Positions 1 through 9,561 of a stretch of 64,000 nucleotides of DNA are shown here, in pieces. Position numbers and translations under genes: made by a program. Location of the stretch: the NCBI GenBank assembly GCA_000496135.1, contig KI542675.1, positions 62,001 through 126,000 of the forward strand, given 5' to 3'. This DNA comes from Thermoplasmatales archaeon E-plasma. GTDB lineage: Archaea > Thermoplasmatota > Thermoplasmata > Thermoplasmatales > Thermoplasmataceae. The notes beneath the pieces are model-generated. The model was not told the origin of the DNA and ran no database searches. It was given only the letters and a program-made list of their open reading frames with translations. Position 1 is the first letter of the stretch, and every line of letters starts with the position of its first letter.

Positions 1-177
1 TCAATGGTCTTTTAATATCTCCCTGTGAGCAAAGTCATAATCAAATTAATTCAATTCAAAAGACTCTCAATATCCCTGATGGAAGCAACATGGAAAACAC
101 ATTTTATTCATCATTGTTTGGCATTCCCTGAAAAGGCAAACAATAATTAATGACCTTAGTTTACAAATCTGAAACAT

Positions 178-2478
178 TTGCAAAGGACTTTAATAATTTC
201 AGAAAAGGCAGATGCAGCGAGAAGGATAGCTTATTTTCTGTCTGAAGGGAATTCAAAACAGAAATCATCAAAGGGTTTAAGTTTCATAGAGTTTCAGAAA
301 GGAGAAGAGGAATATTATGTGGTACCACTCAGTGGTCACATAATCGAGATCGATTTTCCAAAAGAACTTAAGGACTGGAAACCCGAAATCGTAAAGCAAC
401 TTATTTCATCAGGAATTGAAAAGAAAGTTAAGAATAAAAGAGCATCTGACAGCCTCATTCAAACCGCAATTAATTCTCAGAAAGTAATAGTTGCAACTGA
501 TTATGACCGGGAAGGTGAACTCATAGGAGTTGAAGCCCTGGAAATAATCAAAAATAAGACTCCATTTAAGGGAGATATTCAAAGGGCAAAATTCAGTGCC
601 CTCACAGGTACCGAAATCAGGGAAGCCTTTGATAATCTCATAACTGTTGATTATAACCTTTCGGATTCAGCAGAAGCTAGAGAAGAAATTGATCTTCTGT
701 GGGGAGCGGTACTTACAAGATATTTTTCAATAATAACTGGAAGAATGGGAAAGGACTTCTTATCCATAGGAAGGGTTCAAACACCAACCCTTGCAATAGT
801 GGTTAAGAGGGAGCTTGAAATTGAATCGTTCGTTCCAAGGCCTTTCTGGGTCATTTCTGTTGATTTCCTTAAAGAAACAGCTTTCAGGGGAACACTGGAA
901 GAGGGCCCAATATTTGAGGAAGCAAGGGCTGAAAAGATATTAAGTGACATAACAGGAAAGAATGGTAAGGTTACTTCATTCGAAAAGAAAGAGGAGAGAA
1001 TACCACGACCACCACCGTTCAGCACAACAGACTTCCTGAGAGAGGCATCAAGAATTGGTGTTCAACCTGGAAAAGCGATGAAAATAGCTGAAAATCTTTA
1101 CGTCAAAGGTTATATAAGCTATCCCAGAACTGATAATACAGTTTATCAGAGATCAATACCATTGAAATCCATAGCGGAAAAGCTTCTGGAGTCAGATTTC
1201 AAGAAAGAGGCACAAATGGTTCTTTCACAGGAGAAGATAAAACCCACCAGAGGAAGAACTGAAACAACAGACCATCCGCCCATATACCCTGTTTCTGTTC
1301 CAAAGAAGGGTGCACTTAAAGGGGACGAAAACAAGGTTTATGAACTCATAGTCAGGAGATTTCTATCAACAATATACCGTGATGGTATAAGGGAAGTAAA
1401 GACTGCCATAATTGATGTTTCAGGATACCCATTTAAAACATCAGGGTTGAGAATAATTGATCCAGCATGGCTGGAGATTTACACATACAGGAAAGTGAGG
1501 GAGATCGAGCATCCGGATCTGGTAATGGGAGAGGATGTAAAGGCGACATCATGGAATAAGGATCGGGATGAGACAAAGCCTCCACCAAGATATGACATGG
1601 CATCTCTCATAAAAGAGATGGAAACACTGAGACTCGGAACCAAGAGTACAAGACACAGCATCATAGAGAAACTTCAGGATCGGGGTTTCATCGAGGGAAA
1701 TCCTGTAAGACCGACACCACTGGGCAAGGGTCTGATAAAGGCAGTTCTGACCGTTGATTCAAAGATATCAGAGCCTGATATGACAGCAGAACTTGAATCA
1801 AAAATGGATCTGATAACACAGGGAGAAATTACACGGGAGGCCGTTGTAAATGAATCAAGGGATATGCTCAGAACAGTTCTAAAGAGCCTGGAAAAGGCAG
1901 AATCACAGTTAAAGGACAAAATAAAGAATTCTCTCAATGAAGGTATAGTTATAGGCAAATGCCCGGAACACAACACTGATATAAAGGTCATAAAAAATCG
2001 TGAATACATCAAGATCAAGTGTGTAACAGAGGGTTGCAGGATTGATTATACTTCAAAGATCATGGGATTAATCAAGGAGACGGATAAGAAATGTGACGTA
2101 TGCGGATTGCCATTAATAAATATCATTAGAAGAGGGCAGTCCCCGGAATTGAGGTGCATAGATAAGGATTGTTCCTATAACAAAGATAAGATTATAATGG
2201 GAAAGTGCCCCAGGGACGGGGGGGATATGATCATAAGGCAGTCCAGATATGGAAAGAGATTTCTGGGATGTTCCAATTATCCCAAATGCACCAACACATA
2301 TGCTTTGCCCCAGAAGGGAACAGTAAAATTTACTGGGGAATATTGCCCCATCTGTAATTCGCCTCTCATAATGGGATATATTGGTGCAAGAAGATGGAAG
2401 TTCTGTCCTGATATGAAATGTGAATACAACAAGAGGAAAGAGAAAGTTGAAAGAAAAGAGAAGCCTGCAACTGCCTGA
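178..2478 (+). CDS. topA: DNA topoisomerase I (type IA)
   Basis: Relaxes negatively supercoiled DNA by transient single-strand cleavage. The 766-residue product has a Toprim domain at the N terminus (acidic motif DYDREGE at about 108-114, Glu in LIISEK near residue 9) and the catalytic tyrosine in GYISYPRTDNT (Tyr about 315). The last ~170 residues hold four Cys4 zinc-ribbon-like repeats (for example CDVCGLPL, CPRDGGD, CPICNSPL), as usual for archaeal TopA. The start is TTG, chosen because family similarity begins within three residues (LIISEKADAARR). The 3' end overlaps the next gene by 59 bases, implying co-transcription. Assignment is secure from motifs and length. Confidence 0.96.
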   Translation: MQRTLIISEKADAARRIAYFLSEGNSKQKSSKGLSFIEFQKGEEEYYVVPLSGHIIEIDFPKELKDWKPEIVKQLISSGIEKKVKNKRASDSLIQTAINSQKVIVATDYDREGELIGVEALEIIKNKTPFKGDIQRAKFSALTGTEIREAFDNLITVDYNLSDSAEAREEIDLLWGAVLTRYFSIITGRMGKDFLSIGRVQTPTLAIVVKRELEIESFVPRPFWVISVDFLKETAFRGTLEEGPIFEEARAEKILSDITGKNGKVTSFEKKEERIPRPPPFSTTDFLREASRIGVQPGKAMKIAENLYVKGYISYPRTDNTVYQRSIPLKSIAEKLLESDFKKEAQMVLSQEKIKPTRGRTETTDHPPIYPVSVPKKGALKGDENKVYELIVRRFLSTIYRDGIREVKTAIIDVSGYPFKTSGLRIIDPAWLEIYTYRKVREIEHPDLVMGEDVKATSWNKDRDETKPPPRYDMASLIKEMETLRLGTKSTRHSIIEKLQDRGFIEGNPVRPTPLGKGLIKAVLTVDSKISEPDMTAELESKMDLITQGEITREAVVNESRDMLRTVLKSLEKAESQLKDKIKNSLNEGIVIGKCPEHNTDIKVIKNREYIKIKCVTEGCRIDYTSKIMGLIKETDKKCDVCGLPLINIIRRGQSPELRCIDKDCSYNKDKIIMGKCPRDGGDMIIRQSRYGKRFLGCSNYPKCTNTYALPQKGTVKFTGEYCPICNSPLIMGYIGARRWKFCPDMKCEYNKRKEKVERKEKPATA

Positions 2479-3343
2479 AATAACAGCACTCATATTATTC
2501 GCTACATCAGCCCTGGCTGGAATGTTCATTGCATTTCTCCTGAATGGAATAACGCCTTCCTCATCATCAGGCAATCCTTCCAATGGATTTGGTCTGGTTC
2601 TGTATTATATAGTAGCAGTAATTGTAATGTCTGCAATAATTGTATATTTTTCAAAGCGAAGAAAGATTGGAATTCTAAAGTATCTCTTTGTGGGTTCCAT
2701 GGTGCTGATCATATTCCTGGTTACTTCAATTCTTGCCGCTTTCCTTCCTGTTGACATTTATGAATACTATGCAATCAGTTTTGCTGTTCCACTCCTATTT
2801 CTTTATGCTCTTCTTTTCAAAAACCACTGGCTAATATCAGATATTGCGGGTCTCATTTCATCTGCAGGTCTGGCAGCATTCTGGGGCATCGATGTGGGCA
2901 TTTACGCTGCTCTTACGCTCTTAATTCTCTTTGCAGTTTATGACTATATTGCCGTATACAAGACAAAACATATGCTCACTATTGCAGAGGCTTCTGCGAA
3001 TTCATCCATACCGCTCTTCTTCATCATACCGAAAAAGGCAAATTTTAAGTTCAGTGGATTAAATCTCCATAAAGGCGAAGAAGAGAAGGAAGAGAAAAGC
3101 GATGTGCTCATACTTGGATTCGGCGACATTGCACTTCCCAATGTGCTCGTGGTATCATCCTACCTCTATGGCGGTGCAAACTGGATATATTTTGCAATCC
3201 TGCCACTGATTGGAGGAATTATAGGTATGATAGCGTTGTTTCTCTATGTAAAGAGGCCTGCACCGGGCCTGCCTCTCATAAACGGTGGGGTAATAGCAGG
3301 ATTTGCAATAGCATTTCTTTACGTTCTGCTTGCTTTGAAATGA
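2420..3343 (+). CDS. presenilin/signal-peptide-peptidase-like intramembrane aspartyl protease
   Basis: Polytopic membrane protein of 307 residues with about nine hydrophobic segments. The three hallmark motifs of the presenilin/SPP family are visible: the first catalytic Asp in the YDYIAVYK segment (about residue 175), the second in LGFGDIALPN (GxGD, about residue 237), and PGLPL near the C terminus as the PAL-type motif. It therefore probably cleaves transmembrane helices such as signal-peptide remnants (family knowledge). The GTG start lies inside the end of topA, in another frame; a later start would lose only a charged cytoplasmic N terminus. The short polar loop between the two Asp segments is rich in Glu and Lys. 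Confidence 0.88.
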   Translation: MNTTRGKRKLKEKRSLQLPEITALILFATSALAGMFIAFLLNGITPSSSSGNPSNGFGLVLYYIVAVIVMSAIIVYFSKRRKIGILKYLFVGSMVLIIFLVTSILAAFLPVDIYEYYAISFAVPLLFLYALLFKNHWLISDIAGLISSAGLAAFWGIDVGIYAALTLLILFAVYDYIAVYKTKHMLTIAEASANSSIPLFFIIPKKANFKFSGLNLHKGEEEKEEKSDVLILGFGDIALPNVLVVSSYLYGGANWIYFAILPLIGGIIGMIALFLYVKRPAPGLPLINGGVIAGFAIAFLYVLLALK

Positions 3344-3374
3344 AAGCTATGGCCTTTTAACATATATTTTATAT

Positions 3375-4859
3375 TCAATGGAGAAAGACTCTTTTTCCAG
3401 TGAAAACCATACCGATTCCCGCATTCATGCACGCTTCAATTACATCCTTATCTCTGATGGATCCACCGGGCTGTATTATTGTGGCTATGCCGTATTTGGC
3501 TGCGATCTCAACATTATCCACAAATGGAAGATAGGCATCTGAAGCAAGTGAAGATCCCTTGCTGTTATCTGCCGCTTTTGAAACAGCAATTCTCAGGGCC
3601 TCGACTCTTGAAGTCTGACCCGCTCCAATTCCAACGGTTCTTTTATCCTTAACGAGCACCATGGCATTGCTTCTGCAATGTGCCACGACTTTCCAGGCGA
3701 AAAGCAGATCATCCATTTGATTACTATCCACATTACCTGTAACAACTTTAAGCTCATCCGGATTTGAATTTTGAAGGGTTTGAACTAGAACTGAATTATA
3801 AATGCTCCTTATTCTCATCTTTGACTGTCCCTTTTCATAGGTAACTATTCTCAGGTTCTTCTTTTTGGATATTATCTCCAGAGCTTCGCTGGAAAAAGAA
3901 GGGGCCATGACAACCTCAACAAACAGGTCTTTCATATTTTCAGCACATTTTGAGTTGAACTCCCTGTTCACGCAGATGACGGATCCATAGGCAGATTCCC
4001 TGTCTGCATTAATTGCATTCTTCAACGAATCATGTATCTCTGATGAACTGGCAACACCACATGGGCTGTTGTGTTTCACAACCACTGCAGTAGGCTCACT
4101 GAAATCATCACATGTCTCAAGGGCAGAGGAAGCGTCCAGGTAATTATTATAAGACATTTCTTTTCCATGTTCCACGTTCCATTTACCCGTTCCCGGAAGT
4201 GGATAAATATATCCTTCCTGATCAGGGTTTTCCCCATACCTCAGGCGCTTTCCATTATTCAGGGCAAGGATAAAGTTATCAGAGTCAACTTTATATTTTT
4301 CAGATAAGCCCCTGGCTATCATGGAATCATATGCTGCTGTTAATCCAAAGGCTTTCACTGCCAGGCGTCTTCTTAGGTCTTCTGATATGGAACCGGATCG
4401 GTCCATATCTTCCTCAACAAGATGATAATCATCCGGTTCAACAATTACTGCCACCCGGGCACTATTCTTAGCAGCAGCTCTTATGAGGCTTACCCCCCCA
4501 ATGTCTATATTCTCAACCATACTGTTTAAATCTCCATGAATAAGATGTTCTTCAAAGGGGTAGAGATTGCATATTACCATATGAAAAACAGGATAACCCA
4601 TTTTTTCAACCGAACTATTATCGGCCTCATTATCCCTTGAGAGGAGACCTGAGAAAATAGCCGGATGAAGTGTTTTTACCCTTCCATCAAGAAGGTTTTC
4701 GAATCCGGTAAGTTCTGAAGTATTCACACTTTTGATACCATTTTCGGAGAGGAACCTGAATGTTCCGCCTGAAGCATATATCCTGTGGTTATTCCAGTGG
4801 ATATTTTTTAAAAATTCCGCCAGACCTTTCTTGTCATAGACGCTTACGAGAATGTTCAT
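3375..4859 (-). CDS. purH: bifunctional AICAR transformylase / IMP cyclohydrolase
   Basis: Carries out the last two steps of de novo IMP synthesis. The 494-residue protein has the N-terminal MGS-like cyclohydrolase domain (YASGGTFRFL near the start, LLDGRVKTLHPAIFSGLLSR at about 57-76) followed by the AICARFT domain with the conserved VVVKHNSPCGVA segment and the C-terminal IQPGGSIRDKDVI and GMVFTGKRVFLH. Length is close to bacterial PurH, with a slightly shortened transformylase part. ATG start. It stands alone, convergent with the presenilin-like gene and divergent from AdoMet synthetase; purM lies 17 kb away, so purine genes are not clustered. Confidence 0.95.
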   Translation of the reverse strand: MNILVSVYDKKGLAEFLKNIHWNNHRIYASGGTFRFLSENGIKSVNTSELTGFENLLDGRVKTLHPAIFSGLLSRDNEADNSSVEKMGYPVFHMVICNLYPFEEHLIHGDLNSMVENIDIGGVSLIRAAAKNSARVAVIVEPDDYHLVEEDMDRSGSISEDLRRRLAVKAFGLTAAYDSMIARGLSEKYKVDSDNFILALNNGKRLRYGENPDQEGYIYPLPGTGKWNVEHGKEMSYNNYLDASSALETCDDFSEPTAVVVKHNSPCGVASSSEIHDSLKNAINADRESAYGSVICVNREFNSKCAENMKDLFVEVVMAPSFSSEALEIISKKKNLRIVTYEKGQSKMRIRSIYNSVLVQTLQNSNPDELKVVTGNVDSNQMDDLLFAWKVVAHCRSNAMVLVKDKRTVGIGAGQTSRVEALRIAVSKAADNSKGSSLASDAYLPFVDNVEIAAKYGIATIIQPGGSIRDKDVIEACMNAGIGMVFTGKRVFLH

Positions 4860-4956
4860 CTGGTTAGCATTAATTCATAGGTTAAAACCTTATGAAAATT
4901 ACTGGCAGTAATAAGTTTTATTTCAGGGTAATTTAAATCGCTGTGCAACAAAACAT

Positions 4957-4964
4957 TTTATAAA
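4957..4964 (+). promoter_or_regulatory. TATA box of AdoMet synthetase gene
   Basis: TTTATAAA lies 28 bases before the ATG at 4992. With archaeal spacing of about 25 bases from TATA to transcription start, the transcript would begin at or just before 4992. This makes the in-frame GTG at 4980 an unlikely start. Confidence 0.55.
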
Positions 4965-4991
4965 GAACGAAAATTAGCCGTGGAGATAACA

Positions 4992-6194
4992 ATGGAAAGA
5001 AACATTTCTGTGGAAGCATTAAAGCAGACGGCAACATTTAACAGAGAAGTAGAACTCGTGGAAAGAAAGGGAATCGGCCATCCGGATAGCGTATCCGATG
5101 GAATTGCAGAAGCTGTCAGTCGCGAACTGAGTAAATATTATATTAAGAATTATGGAAGGATATTGCACCATAATACAGATCAGGTTGAAATCGTAGGAGG
5201 ACAGTCTGCACCTGCATTTAAAGGAGGTTCCGTTCTTGAACCAACATACATTCTTTTAAGCGGAAGGGCAACCACATCCATAGATGGTGTGAGGATACCA
5301 TTCAAGTCGATCTCAATAAAGGCGGCAAAGGAATATCTCAGGAACAATTTCAAGCACCTTGATCTTGACGGGGATGTCATGATTGACTCCAGAATCGGTC
5401 ATGGATCAGTGGATTTAAGGGAGGTTTATGACACATCCAAGCACAGGGCAAATGATACGTCCTTTGGAGTAGGTTTTGCACCTTTCACAGATACTGAAAC
5501 ACTTGTGAAAGAGACAGAGAATTACATCAACGGAAAACTGAAGGAGAAGCTCCCTGCAATCGGATACGATGTAAAGGTAATGGGTTACAGGCAGAAAGAT
5601 GTAATCAACCTGACTATTGCTGCTGCTTACGTGGATAAATTTGTAAAGGACAGTGATGAATATTTTTCAATCAAGGAAGAATTGATTAATCTTGTAACTG
5701 ATAACGCAGTGAAGAGAACTGACAAACAGGTTAAGGTCTTTGTGAACACCGCCGATAAGGAGGATGGAAACAAAACCGGTCACTACCTGACAGTAACAGG
5801 ATTATCAATGGAAAACGGAGACGATGGTTCTGTTGGAAGAGGAAACAGAGTTAACGGAGTTATAACCCCATACAAGCCAATGAGTATGGAAGCCGCTGCT
5901 GGAAAGAATCCAGTTACCCACGTTGGAAAACTGTATAACTGTCTCTCAAATATTATTGGAAACGAGATCGTGAAGGAATGCGGTGGAGATGTACAGGAAG
6001 TCTTTGTAAGGATTGTTTCCCAGATTGGAAGACCAATAGATTACCCCCACGTGGCAAGCATTCAGGTGATTTATGCTCCAAACGTTGATGAATCAAAGCA
6101 TAAGAAGAATATCACAAGAATAGCCGATGACAAGCTTGCAAAAATTTCAGACCTGACAAACATGTTCCTGGAAGAAAAAATAAAAACCTTCTAG
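4992..6194 (+). CDS. mat: S-adenosylmethionine synthetase, archaeal type
   Basis: Makes S-adenosylmethionine from methionine and ATP; about 400 residues, as expected for the archaeal (AdoMet_Synthase) family. Recognisable segments are ERKGIGHPDSVSDGIAEAVS near residue 25, HHNTDQVEIVGG, IDSRIGHGSVDL, the glycine-rich NGDDGSVGRGNRVNGVITP, and EAAAGKNPVTHVGKLYN. The frame stays open upstream to GTG 4980, but ATG 4992 is preferred: it follows GGAG and the TATA box at 4957, and the protein then begins MERNISVEAL as in relatives. Monocistronic, divergent from purH. Confidence 0.96.
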   Translation: MERNISVEALKQTATFNREVELVERKGIGHPDSVSDGIAEAVSRELSKYYIKNYGRILHHNTDQVEIVGGQSAPAFKGGSVLEPTYILLSGRATTSIDGVRIPFKSISIKAAKEYLRNNFKHLDLDGDVMIDSRIGHGSVDLREVYDTSKHRANDTSFGVGFAPFTDTETLVKETENYINGKLKEKLPAIGYDVKVMGYRQKDVINLTIAAAYVDKFVKDSDEYFSIKEELINLVTDNAVKRTDKQVKVFVNTADKEDGNKTGHYLTVTGLSMENGDDGSVGRGNRVNGVITPYKPMSMEAAAGKNPVTHVGKLYNCLSNIIGNEIVKECGGDVQEVFVRIVSQIGRPIDYPHVASIQVIYAPNVDESKHKKNITRIADDKLAKISDLTNMFLEEKIKTF

Positions 6195-6230
6195 GCAACA
6201 AAATTTTAATCCATATTACCATCTATTTTT

Positions 6231-7061
6231 GTGAAATTTGGAAATTCCGAAATTTATATTTTCAATGATGGCACATTCACACTGGATACGGGAGCGGCTT
6301 TTGGTATAATCCCAAAGAACGTATGGTCAAAGCGTACAACAGTTAATGCAGAGGGAAGGGTTTCGCTTCAGACAAACATTCCTGTTATTGTTGGCATGGA
6401 ATATGGCTTTATTATTGACACTGGGTTGGGAAAAAATCCTGATCCTATTAAGAGTAAATGGTTTCAGGTGGAAAAAAAGTCTGATCTTGCAGAAAACCTC
6501 TCTGAAACCGGGATAGACAGGAAAATAACGCACATCCTTCACAGCCACATGCATTTTGATCATATGGGACACACATTCGAAATGGATCAGGATCGTTCAT
6601 ATTTTCTTAATAAGGCAATTCCTGTTGTGAACAGAAAGGAACTGAACAATTTCAAAAAACCAAACGAATTCACAAAGGGAAGCTATATTCAATGGCAGAA
6701 GGATTTTAGCAGGAGAAAGAGCAGAACAGTGGAAGGAACGACAAAATTATCCGGAGGCATGAAGATTATGGAAACCTCCGGGCATACAAGCGGCCATTGT
6801 GCATTCCTCTATGAAGATGGTGACAGTAAACTGACATATTTCGGTGATCTGGTCCCCAATACGTTCTACCTTAAGGCAGGATACCTCACGGCGATAGATA
6901 CATATCCAATGGAAACCATAATTCAAAAGAAAAAGCTCATAAAGCAGGCAATCAGGGAGAAGAGACTCTGCTTTTTCTCTCATGATATGAAGATAAGCGC
7001 TGCTTTTCTTTCGGGAGATGAATCAAACCCGGAAATTGAACCGGTAAACGTCAACGAATAG
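6231..7061 (+). CDS. metallo-beta-lactamase superfamily hydrolase
   Basis: The 276-residue product carries the zinc-binding signature HSHMHFDHMGH (HxHxDH at about residues 106-111), with a later His in SGHTSGHC (about 185) and Asp in YFGDLVPN, then a C-terminal FSHDMK His; together the usual two-zinc ligand set. The HxHxDH arrangement with an early IIDTGLGKNP segment resembles lactonase-like and generic hydrolase members, but the substrate cannot be told. GTG start, 36 bases after the AdoMet synthetase stop, so it may be read from the same transcript. Convergent with the PhoU-like gene with a one-base gap between stops. Confidence 0.82.
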   Translation: MKFGNSEIYIFNDGTFTLDTGAAFGIIPKNVWSKRTTVNAEGRVSLQTNIPVIVGMEYGFIIDTGLGKNPDPIKSKWFQVEKKSDLAENLSETGIDRKITHILHSHMHFDHMGHTFEMDQDRSYFLNKAIPVVNRKELNNFKKPNEFTKGSYIQWQKDFSRRKSRTVEGTTKLSGGMKIMETSGHTSGHCAFLYEDGDSKLTYFGDLVPNTFYLKAGYLTAIDTYPMETIIQKKKLIKQAIREKRLCFFSHDMKISAAFLSGDESNPEIEPVNVNE

Positions 7062-7062
7062 A

Positions 7063-8040
7063 TCAGATCTTTGCTTCATCGACTCCAGACAACACCATAT
7101 CCATAAGTATTTCTGCTATGTCTATGGAATACAATCCTATTCTGGAGATTTCCTCAGCAATAGATGAGGATAAGAGATTTGAATTTCCTGAAACTCTTGC
7201 CCTTATTTCATTTCTGCCTTCGATTATGACCTTTCTTGTCTCAATGAGAGAATTCAAAGTTGCAAGTTCTTTTCTGTTATATTGTTCAACACATTTCATA
7301 AACAGATCATTGCTTGACTTCAGATATTGAATGATATCGCTGTCAATGTTATCGTGCCTTTCTTCATCATTGGCCTCAAGAAAGAGGCAAATATTAACCG
7401 TATGATCTGCAATTCTTTCCATAATTCTGGATAAGAGGAGAAGGAATATTACAGAGTGATCCTCAGCAGATTTTTTCATCACTTCCTTCATCATGTAAAA
7501 ATGATAGCGATCGACTTCATCATCTCTTGAAATAACGCTTTTTCTCAATTCAATATCATTTTCTTCCAGAACTCTCAGCGTATCGGTTATCATTGTTTCC
7601 ACGTTGAGAGCCATTCTCCTGAAAGCCTTGGTCATTGGAAAAGAGCTGGAATCAAGAACATTTTGAAGCATCATGCTCTTTGCAGTCTCCTCAAAAATCT
7701 CAACCCCCATTACAAGCTTTGAGAAGCTCTTTATTTCAGATCTAGCCTTTTCATCCATATAGGACGAGCTTCTCACAATAAGGTTGTCAAAGCCTGCAAT
7801 ATAATATGAGGTCAATGCTCTATGGATCGCTTCCTTAGGCGTGTTAGACCCAATATCAAGGATTCTTGTTATTTCATCCCTTGAGGAAGAATCCTTTCTA
7901 AGGACAAGCCTGTTTCCAAGATCCTCGATCTGTATGGCATTTCCTTTTTTAATGTTGTTTCTGTTTGTCCATTCATGTGGTAATGATATAATGAAGGTTG
8001 CTCCACCAGTTAACTGAACCCTCCTGTTATATTCTGCCAT
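7063..8040 (-). CDS. AbrB-PhoU domain phosphate-uptake regulator-like protein
   Basis: A 325-residue protein with an N-terminal swapped-hairpin AbrB/SpoVT-type domain (residues ~1-50, RRVQLTGGATFIISLPHEW, then KKGNAIQIEDLGNRLVLRK) followed by PhoU-like helical repeats. This fusion is common in archaea and is usually annotated as a phosphate uptake regulator; no pst transporter genes are nearby, so a phosphate role is only inferred from family. ATG start. Convergent with the metallo-hydrolase; the next leftward gene upstream is an unrelated membrane protein. Confidence 0.85.
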   Translation of the reverse strand: MAEYNRRVQLTGGATFIISLPHEWTNRNNIKKGNAIQIEDLGNRLVLRKDSSSRDEITRILDIGSNTPKEAIHRALTSYYIAGFDNLIVRSSSYMDEKARSEIKSFSKLVMGVEIFEETAKSMMLQNVLDSSSFPMTKAFRRMALNVETMITDTLRVLEENDIELRKSVISRDDEVDRYHFYMMKEVMKKSAEDHSVIFLLLLSRIMERIADHTVNICLFLEANDEERHDNIDSDIIQYLKSSNDLFMKCVEQYNRKELATLNSLIETRKVIIEGRNEIRARVSGNSNLLSSSIAEEISRIGLYSIDIAEILMDMVLSGVDEAKI

Positions 8041-8070
8041 GCATGGAAATAGTGAAAGATGTAATTGAAT

Positions 8071-8841
8071 TTACTGATTAAGACTTCTCTTTCTGTAGGC
8101 ATTGCTATGGCTCAAACTTCTGGCAAACATAATTCCCCCAGCCAGTATTATTTCAAAAAACAATACGTAAAGAGGGAGATAGTCTACCAACAGATAGAAA
8201 TAGAACAGTTCTCCCGTTATGTCCAAGGGTCCCTTGACTACATTTGATGTTACGTTATAATTTGATTTTGCACCTATGAGATTTGTCTGAATGTAATAGA
8301 TTCCCGTAGGTAATGATGACAGAGTAAAATTAAGGTATACTACGCCAGAAGCGGGAACGTTTATATCACTGAGATTATAATATTTATAAAGGGATGCACC
8401 TGAAATTGTATCGCTTATCACAGCTATTGAAGGCATATATGACTGATTGTCGGGAACAGACGTTATTACCGATGATAGGTTAAACTCATTATGAACGCCA
8501 TTGAATGGAGTAATAGTTGTTGTTATGGTGCCACCATTGCTTGTGCTGAGCGTTTGCGGTCCTGGATTGGTATAAGAATATGGAAATGAAATACTAACGG
8601 CAAGAATCCATATTACAAAAAACAGGGCAAGACCATATAAAAGTCTCTTTTTTACACCGTAATATCCGGTATAATGCATTGAAAGAAAAACGGCGAAGGG
8701 GATTATATATGGAATGAAGAGGTTTTTGAAATATATCCCAAGAAATTCAAGCAAAATAGCCGATAATATGGCCAAAACCGGCATTGCGATCTTCTGATTT
8801 TTATGCAGCCATTCGTTTACAGTTTCCAAAGTAGTTTGCAA
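8071..8841 (-). CDS. membrane protein with extracytoplasmic domain, unknown function
   Basis: Not recognised. The 256 residues comprise hydrophobic segments at about 17-37, 40-56 and 66-88, an extracytoplasmic region of ~120 residues rich in Ser, Thr, Asn and beta-prone stretches with several N-x-S/T sites (NLSS, NQSY, NLSD, NFTL, NVTS), a C-terminal membrane segment (about 215-240) and a basic tail (RKRSLNQ). The topology suggests a surface-exposed, possibly glycosylated domain. It is followed 30 bases later by the AbrB-PhoU gene on the same strand. Seen in sequence: topology only; function unknown. Confidence 0.7.
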   Translation of the reverse strand: MQTTLETVNEWLHKNQKIAMPVLAILSAILLEFLGIYFKNLFIPYIIPFAVFLSMHYTGYYGVKKRLLYGLALFFVIWILAVSISFPYSYTNPGPQTLSTSNGGTITTTITPFNGVHNEFNLSSVITSVPDNQSYMPSIAVISDTISGASLYKYYNLSDINVPASGVVYLNFTLSSLPTGIYYIQTNLIGAKSNYNVTSNVVKGPLDITGELFYFYLLVDYLPLYVLFFEIILAGGIMFARSLSHSNAYRKRSLNQ

Positions 8842-8931
8842 TAGATTGCAATATCACTTTGCTATAAATATTGATTGAATCGCATCTATTACTGTTCAGA
8901 ATAGTCATAACAAAACATATTATTTGCAATA

Positions 8932-8940
8932 ATATTTATA
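8932..8940 (+). promoter_or_regulatory. TATA box of XRE-CBS regulator
   Basis: ATATTTATA about 31 bases before the ATG at 8971, in an A/T-rich divergent intergenic stretch. It places transcription start very near the coding start. The same gap contains two copies of TTGCAATA near 8842-8860, next to the opposite gene's start. Confidence 0.45.
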
Positions 8941-8970
8941 GGCAGCACAGATAGCACAGATTGACAATCA

Positions 8971-9561
8971 ATGCTCCCAACCATTGAAGAAATAGGGAAA
9001 ATGAGAAAGAACCTTGGCATAAGCCAGAAAGAGCTTGCCAGAACTTGTGGTGTTAGCCAGTCATACATAGCTAGAATGGAGAAAGGCTCTATCAACCCGA
9101 CTTATGACAAGATCAGGAAAATATATGACTATCTCTCTGTATTCAGCAAAAAAGCGGAATCGTTTGATCTCATTGCAAGCAAGATTATGTCTAAATCGGT
9201 AATAACATGCCATTTAAATGATCCAATAATTTCAGCTCTTAACACAATGCGGGAAAAGGGATATTCACAGCTGCCTGTTGTTAACGGAGAAAACAAAATA
9301 ATGGGAACAATCACTGAGGCAGACGTTAATGAAATACTTCTAAAGGGAACACCCATTGAATCACTGAAAAATCTAAGCGTAAGAAAGGTTATGGGGCCAT
9401 CACTTCCACAGATGCCTATGAATACCCCGGTGAGCGTAATATACCCCATATTGAGATTCTCCAATGCGGTTCTTGTAATGGATGGTGGTGAACTGAAAGG
9501 AATAATATCAAAGGCAGATATACTGAAGGCAGTAGAGTTATATGGTGAACGTCCTTTATGA
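8971..9561 (+). CDS. XRE-type helix-turn-helix protein with paired CBS domains
   Basis: 196-residue transcription regulator: residues ~1-55 form a Cro/C1-type HTH ([36 protein letters not shown]), followed by two CBS motifs (from about 70 and 130; [19 protein letters not shown] and [14 protein letters not shown]). CBS pairs commonly bind adenosyl nucleotides such as AMP, ATP or AdoMet, so DNA binding may respond to energy or AdoMet state (inference). This HTH-CBS arrangement is widespread in archaea. The stop overlaps the start of carS by 20 bases. Confidence 0.85.
   Translation: MLPTIEEIGKMRKNLGISQKELARTCGVSQSYIARMEKGSINPTYDKIRKIYDYLSVFSKKAESFDLIASKIMSKSVITCHLNDPIISALNTMREKGYSQLPVVNGENKIMGTITEADVNEILLKGTPIESLKNLSVRKVMGPSLPQMPMNTPVSVIYPILRFSNAVLVMDGGELKGIISKADILKAVELYGERPL

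Noticed and set aside
4980-4991. GTG start for AdoMet synthetase
   Set aside because: It is too close to the TATA box and ahead of the GGAG site; ATG 4992 fits signals and family.
6231-7061. Metallo-hydrolase as an acyl-homoserine lactonase (quorum quencher)
   Set aside because: The HxHxDH motif is shared by many subfamilies; nothing in the sequence fixes the substrate.
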